Below are positions 59,683 to 64,000 of a stretch of 64,000 nt of DNA, piece after piece. The notes beneath the pieces are model-generated. The model searched no databases. It saw only the letters and a list, made by a program, of their open reading frames with translations, and was not told the DNA's origin. The first letter of the stretch is position 1. Every line of letters starts with the position of its first letter. Location: assembly GCA_941918925.1 (NCBI GenBank), contig OW799233.1:107439833-107503832 (forward strand). The letters are read 5' to 3'. This DNA is from Phyto melanocephala. Lineage: Eukaryota; Arthropoda; Insecta; Diptera; Rhinophoridae. The position numbers were made by a program, and so were the translations under genes.

Positions 59683-60772
59683 AAGAGTGAGTCTGAAAAA
59701 AGTTATACAGCCAAAATGTATCCTTCGTCAAACAATTATTTTTTAGTGACGTTAGCTTTTCAAAACAATTCAGATATTTTCACTTTCAATCGGTTTTTCG
59801 GTCAAAATTGACAGCGAAAAAAAGTACGTAAAAAAATAATAAAAACTTTTCAAAATTATCCAGAATAGAGTTTAAAAAAAAAAGCAAACTATCTGAAGCA
59901 TTGTCGATACACTATTTCAAAAGCCATCAAACAGTATAAGGAAGACTTGAGCATTGATAGAAAACCTGGATTAAAAAATGGCGCAACAGATATTGTTGAG
60001 GCAAAAAAGTCAAACAACTCTGTCGAAGACCTCTAAAAACTTTTATCTGAAAAGCAGCCCCGAGTGGTAAATCTCTGATCCAGATAGCACCGCGGTGAAG
60101 AAATCTTTATAAAAAAATTATATTGTACAACTTCCGGGTCAAGATTTGTATGCCACTGATGGACAAGAACAATAATGGACAAAAAAAAGTATCTCACGAA
60201 GTTTCTTGTATGGCACGACATTTGCAGTTATGGCTAATAAATCCAATCATTTGTTTTAACGGGCTCGTTTAACACCGAAATGTATATTACAGAGAGTCTA
60301 CAAAAACGGTTTTTATCACTTTAAAAACAGCACAGAGTGCCTTCATATTTCTAGCCCGATTTTGTGTCATAACACTAGGGAGAAAAGTCCCTTGAGCGGT
60401 AGTTAAACAATATGAAAATTTGTTTACCACGTAAGGCAAATTCAACCAACTGTCCATAATTTCCGCTTGTGGAAAATTGTTGGGCTCTTGTGAAAAAAAT
60501 ATTAAAAAAAAAAGGAAGGATTTCTCAGGATATGTCAGATTTTAGGCGTAAATGAACCACCTGATCCAAAAATCTAAGAAAGGCCTCAAGAAAATCTTTA
60601 ATGTTAGGATTTCCTGAACAAGGTTATAAAATTACAAATACCCACTAATATCTCTATATTTTAATGCTGAATTATTTGTAAAATATATGAATTAATTAAT
60701 GTATTTTTGGGAGTTTTTATATTGAACAGTTTAAGTTTTATTACGAGCACAAATATTGTCTGACTCACTCTT
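59683..60772 (+). mobile_element. DD37E (ITmD37E-type) Tc1/mariner element with both inverted repeats
   Basis: Ends are AAGAGTGAGTCTGA (59683) and TCTGACTCACTCTT (ends 60772), 13 of 14 bases complementary, flanked by TA (59681-59682, 60773-60774). At 1,090 bp it is shorter than autonomous relatives (about 1.3 kb, family knowledge), so some sequence has been lost. The ends are well preserved although the gene is dead. Confidence 0.85.
59900..60600 (+). pseudogene. DD37E transposase pseudogene
   Basis: Recognisable blocks in order: AIKQYKEDLSID near 59930, QLPGQDLYATDGQ near 60131, KYLTKFLVWHDICSYG (60190-60233), LTGSFNTEMYITESLQKRF (60257-60315), a PDF motif with the second catalytic aspartate at 60358-60360, and VENCWALVKK with the glutamate at 60472-60474. 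The aspartate-to-glutamate distance is 114 bases, that is 37 intervening residues, with no frame change between them, which defines the DD37E lineage directly. Four or more stop codons lie between these two residues alone. The first aspartate was not found with confidence. Confidence 0.8.
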
Positions 60773-60774
60773 TA

Positions 60775-61007
60775 TATACAAACGTCCTTTTTGTTACCAC
60801 AAAATGTTCGAAAATTTTACTAATACAATGCAAGCGGGGTGTTTTTCGATAATATAACAAGACATACTGACAACATATTTACTCCAGCTGGAGGGTAAAA
60901 AATTCTTGTGTTTTTGGTTGTAAGTGTGAATTAAAGAGGAAGTCTAAATAACTTTTTAGAAAATAATATAAAATATTATTCATCGTTTTTTTCTTCATGG
61001 TTCAGTT
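60775..61007. other. Short AT-rich spacer
   Basis: Nothing assignable between the DD37E element and the small MITE. Confidence 0.5.
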
Positions 61008-61231
61008 AGTGGATTTGTATTGTTTTACTTTACAGCTTTCAGTATCCTTAAACGTTTGTGTTAGTTAGTAAAAACGTAATGGTGACTTATTTTTTGTTTT
61101 AAGCATATTCCAATATATTACGTTCTCTACGTACAGAAAGTTACGACATATTATAAATAAACAGCAACACGTTTTATTTATGTAACAGATTTTGTTAGCT
61201 GATTCGTAACATTACAATACAAATCCACTAG
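61008..61231. mobile_element. 224 bp MITE-like element with TAGTGGATTTGTATTGT ends
   Basis: TAGTGGATTTGTATTGT at 61008-61024 is inverted as ACAATACAAATCCACTA at 61215-61231, a perfect 17-base terminal match. The outermost TA could be the target duplication. No coding content. Size and structure fit a MITE; superfamily not assigned. Confidence 0.65.
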
Positions 61232-61533
61232 TTGAAGCATTATGCTGAAACTTACGTTAAATTTATATGGTTAGAAGGTCAACGATAAAGGCCTTAAAGC
61301 GCTAAAATTTACCGCAGAAAGTCAAATCATAACAACACCCAAAGCCACTTACAACGGGTTCATGTTTTCAAAAAAAAAAAAAAGATAAAACAAGTAAGAG
61401 CACTATATTCGGCTGTGCCGAATCTTTTATACCCACCACCAATTTTGTGTACATTTAAAGCACAATATTTATTATTTTGTTAATCATTATGGAATAAACT
61501 CTTTATAATAAAATATTTATCACTTTCTTTGTA

Positions 61534-62097
61534 GAGAGTGGTTAAATTTTGAAGGTGAACTACACCTAGTCTTTAAATTTGTTTTCTGCACTTCACTTGA
61601 CATTTCTCAATCTCAAACTTACTCAAGTTGATCCGTGCAAAGATTCGCAAATGAGCAACGCTTTAAAGTTATTCAGGTTTTTTATAAAAATGGGCGTTCA
61701 AATCAAAATGCATTTTGTGCACTTCGTAATTCTTTTGATCAAAATAATCGTTCAAATTCGTCTACAATTGGGAGAATTGTAAAAAATATTTAAATTTCTG
61801 CAAAACAGGTCTGTGTAAAATGTTAGAAATCTGTGAATATGTTTTTTTGCGATAGTGTGGCAAAAGAGAGTCATCATCATGCCCAACAATTGAGCATCAA
61901 CATTGTCATTAAAAATTTGGACCATCAGATAGAGGAGTGGCGCCAAGGATGGTGGGGGAGCCATTTGGCCAATATTTTGTTAAATACATAATTGAACCAT
62001 ACAAATATTATCATTATAAAATGAAATGATAATAATTTCTTAAATAATTTGTGTTTTATTTAAAATCAACATCGGCCCTTAAAATTAAACCATCCGT
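61534..62097 (+). mobile_element. Internally deleted DD41D-like mariner nested in A8
   Basis: GAGAGTGGTTAAATTTT at 61534 (after TA) runs straight into GAAGGTGAACTAC, lacking AAGGGCCCATGTT. The far end CCTTAAAATTAAACCATCC lies near 62097. The segment around 61840 also lacks about 40 bases found in A7, removing part of the second DNA-binding motif. Confidence 0.7.
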
Positions 62098-63345
62098 TAT
62101 AACTTCGATATGCTACTAAAATGCTTTTGTAAATGCAGTATTTCAATGAAAGTGGGCGTTTAAGTAGGCGTGTCAATAAAGTTTCTGCTAATAAATACAA
62201 CTTAGATATTTCAATATAGTCCTTTATTTTCCCAAAAACTGTGTCAATAGAGAAATTACATGAATTTAAGATAAACCGTTATATGGGAGGTAGGGGTAAA
62301 AGTGGGCGCGTCACTAAACTTTTTAGCACAACAATTACATTGATTAGAAGGATATACGTAGCAAATTTGATCATCATACCTCTAATTGTGGCGGTTTTAT
62401 GAGCTTATAAATTTCATTAACGGTAGATAACGTGAAAAGTTGGCGTTATAGTAGGCGTGTCAAAGTTATGTTTGCGAATGAGTACAACTTAGGTCTTTCA
62501 ATATAGTCCTTTATTATTCCAAAATCTTTATTAATAGAGAAATTATATGAATTTTGAGTAAAACGTTATATGGGAGGTGGGCGTAAAAGTGGGCGTGGCA
62601 CATTAGTTTTTTGGCACAGTAATGACAATGCCTAGGGGGATATACGTTGCAAAGTTTATCATCATACCTCTAATTTTGGCGGTTTTATAAGCTTTTAAAT
62701 TTCATTAACGGTTGATAATGTGAAAAATGGGCGTCATAGTAGGCGTGTCAAAGTTATTTTTCCGAATGAGTACGACTTAGGTGTTTCAATATAGCCCTTT
62801 ATAATTCCAAAATCTTTATTAATAAAGAAATTATATGAATTTCGAGTAAAACGTTATATGGGAGGTGTGCGTAAAAGTGGGCGTGGCACATTGATTTTCC
62901 GTTACAAAAAAGCCTCTCACCAAAAAGCAAAGTGTGCAAAATTTCAGAGTCGTACATCAAATTTTGTTGCTTTTATGACGTTTTTGTTTTTAAATATACC
63001 GAAAAATACACCGTGCGGTATAAATTTTCGTACATTTTGATCGATAACTCCTCTCCTAATGCATAGATTTAGAATATTTTCGGGGAAAAATATTTTTTTT
63101 ACTCAGGAAATATATATTCGAAGTTTCATGAGTCTACGTTAATGCGTTTAGACACAATTCCATTTTATTCGATGTTTGAAGGACACGGTTTTTTCGACCT
63201 ACTCTTGCTTTTCGAGCTATAACTCTCTTCCTAATCTTCCGATTTATCCCATTTTCAATACCAAACAAACCTTGTCTATAAGAAAGATTCTGGCAAAATT
63301 TGAGCCCCCTAGCTTTTTCTGTGCGACCTCTATCGTGCTTTCAAC

Positions 63346-63388
63346 AGACGGACAGACGGACAGACGGACAGACGGACAGACGGACGGA
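63346..63388 (-). repeat. (GTCY)n microsatellite of copy A8
   Basis: About 11 units on the minus strand, alternating GTCC and GTCT. It sits at the conserved mini-me position beside TATAGCTAGATCG. Confidence 0.9.
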
Positions 63389-63529
63389 CATAGCTAGATC
63401 GTCATCAAATCAAACCCTGATTCAGAATATATATACTTTATGGGGTCTAAAATGGATATTTCAATGTGTTACAAACGGAATGACAAAATGAATATACCCC
63501 CACCATTTTTTTGGTGGCGGGTATAAAAA

Positions 63530-64000
63530 GCAATAATAAAAATTTATATACAACCACAGCAGCAGAAGGCAACACTTAACATTCACACTTTTTTTAAAAT
63601 AAGCGAGCCAAGTATAGAAATTAAAAATAAACGCATTATAAATATGTATAGAGCATAAATCTTGAAGCACATGAGCCAGAACTAAAAAGCTAAAAATAAT
63701 GGTTCAACTTTGGCTTCAAAGCAACAACAGAATAAGTAATAATAACAAAAAAGAAATATTTTGCCTGGATGGTTGGCTATCTGGCAAAACCAGCAGTGGT
63801 ATAATGGTTAACTACAAAGTAATAACTAAGATTATACCGAGCATTAATAATTCGGCGGTAAAAATATTTGTATTTAGTGAGTGTAGTTAAGAGCAAACCG
63901 TTTAGAAGGTACATAAAAATTATGCATCTGATAAATCAAATTAAAACTTTATTTATGTTTGTACAAAGGCAAGGAAAACAGTTTTTGGACTTCAAAGCAA
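63530..64000. other. A-rich sequence, no gene seen
   Basis: A 63-codon frame at 63699-63890 has no recognisable content. Nothing else noted to the window end. Confidence 0.5.

Larger units (their letters stand above)
61390..63529 (-). mobile_element. Family A DINE-1/Helentron-like element, copy A8
   Basis: Hairpin end at 61390, TATACCC end at 63529. Three tandem units (heads near 62880, 62590 and 62300 in element order). It carries the longest GTCY run in the window (63346-63388). The mariner inverted repeat near 61534 has an internal 16-base loss after TTAAATTTT. Confidence 0.88.

Noticed and set aside
63346..63388. Regular short repeats that could suggest a CRISPR-like array
   Set aside because: They are four-base GTCY microsatellite units within a eukaryotic transposon, with no repeat-spacer structure.

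Overview
This 64 kb window is AT-rich nuclear DNA of a dipteran insect. It most resembles a large, repeat-laden calyptrate-type or related fly genome; that placement is inference from the repeat families, not from a host gene. I find no convincing host protein-coding exon. Almost everything recognisable is transposable-element (TE) DNA: ten DINE-1/mini-me-like Helentrons, one nearly intact BEL/Pao LTR retrotransposon, relics of two Tc1/mariner-superfamily lineages (DD41D-like and DD37E), non-LTR retrotransposon fragments, one tRNA-derived SINE, and several short inverted-repeat elements (MITEs), one with Transib-like ends and one with PIF/Harbinger-like ends.

The dominant family (here 'family A', eight copies, 1.7-2.7 kb) has the layout of DINE-1/Helentron elements. 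It has subterminal inverted repeats TTTTATACCCRCCACCAA, a (GTCY)n proto-microsatellite next to a conserved core, and a terminal hairpin ATTCGGC-ACA-GCCGAAT followed by a CTTACTTGT end. Family A copies also carry a tandem array of about 288 bp units (two to five units) and an internally deleted DD41D-like mariner with its own terminal inverted repeats. Copies lie on + at 558, 4369, 11793 and 24614, and on - at 29825, 39373, 54089 and 61390. A shorter related family B sits at 1-358 and 48567-49434, both on -.

Layout: 0-27 kb holds A1-A4, a DD41D relic at 7.1-8.1 kb, and a nest in which the 6,982 bp BEL/Pao element (13278-20259) is inserted in the mariner segment of A3, which itself interrupts a DD37E relic. 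20.7-24.4 kb has unclassified repeat and a LINE reverse-transcriptase relic. 28.7-34.6 kb has two DD41D relics flanking A5. 36.7-37.3 kb has a Harbinger-like MITE and the SINE. 39-49 kb has A6, a Transib-like element, mariner scraps, a 739 bp MITE and family B. 51.5-64 kb has a second LINE relic, A7, an RNase-H-tail relic, a DD37E element with both inverted repeats and TA target duplications, a small MITE and A8.

The BEL/Pao LTRs differ by about 2 of 385 bases, so the insertion is recent, yet its single gag-pol frame carries two frame breaks and two stop codons. No element here appears capable of autonomous transposition as read. The main unusual observation is the compound family A element: a rolling-circle-type element that has amplified together with a nested mariner deletion derivative and a growing internal satellite-like array.
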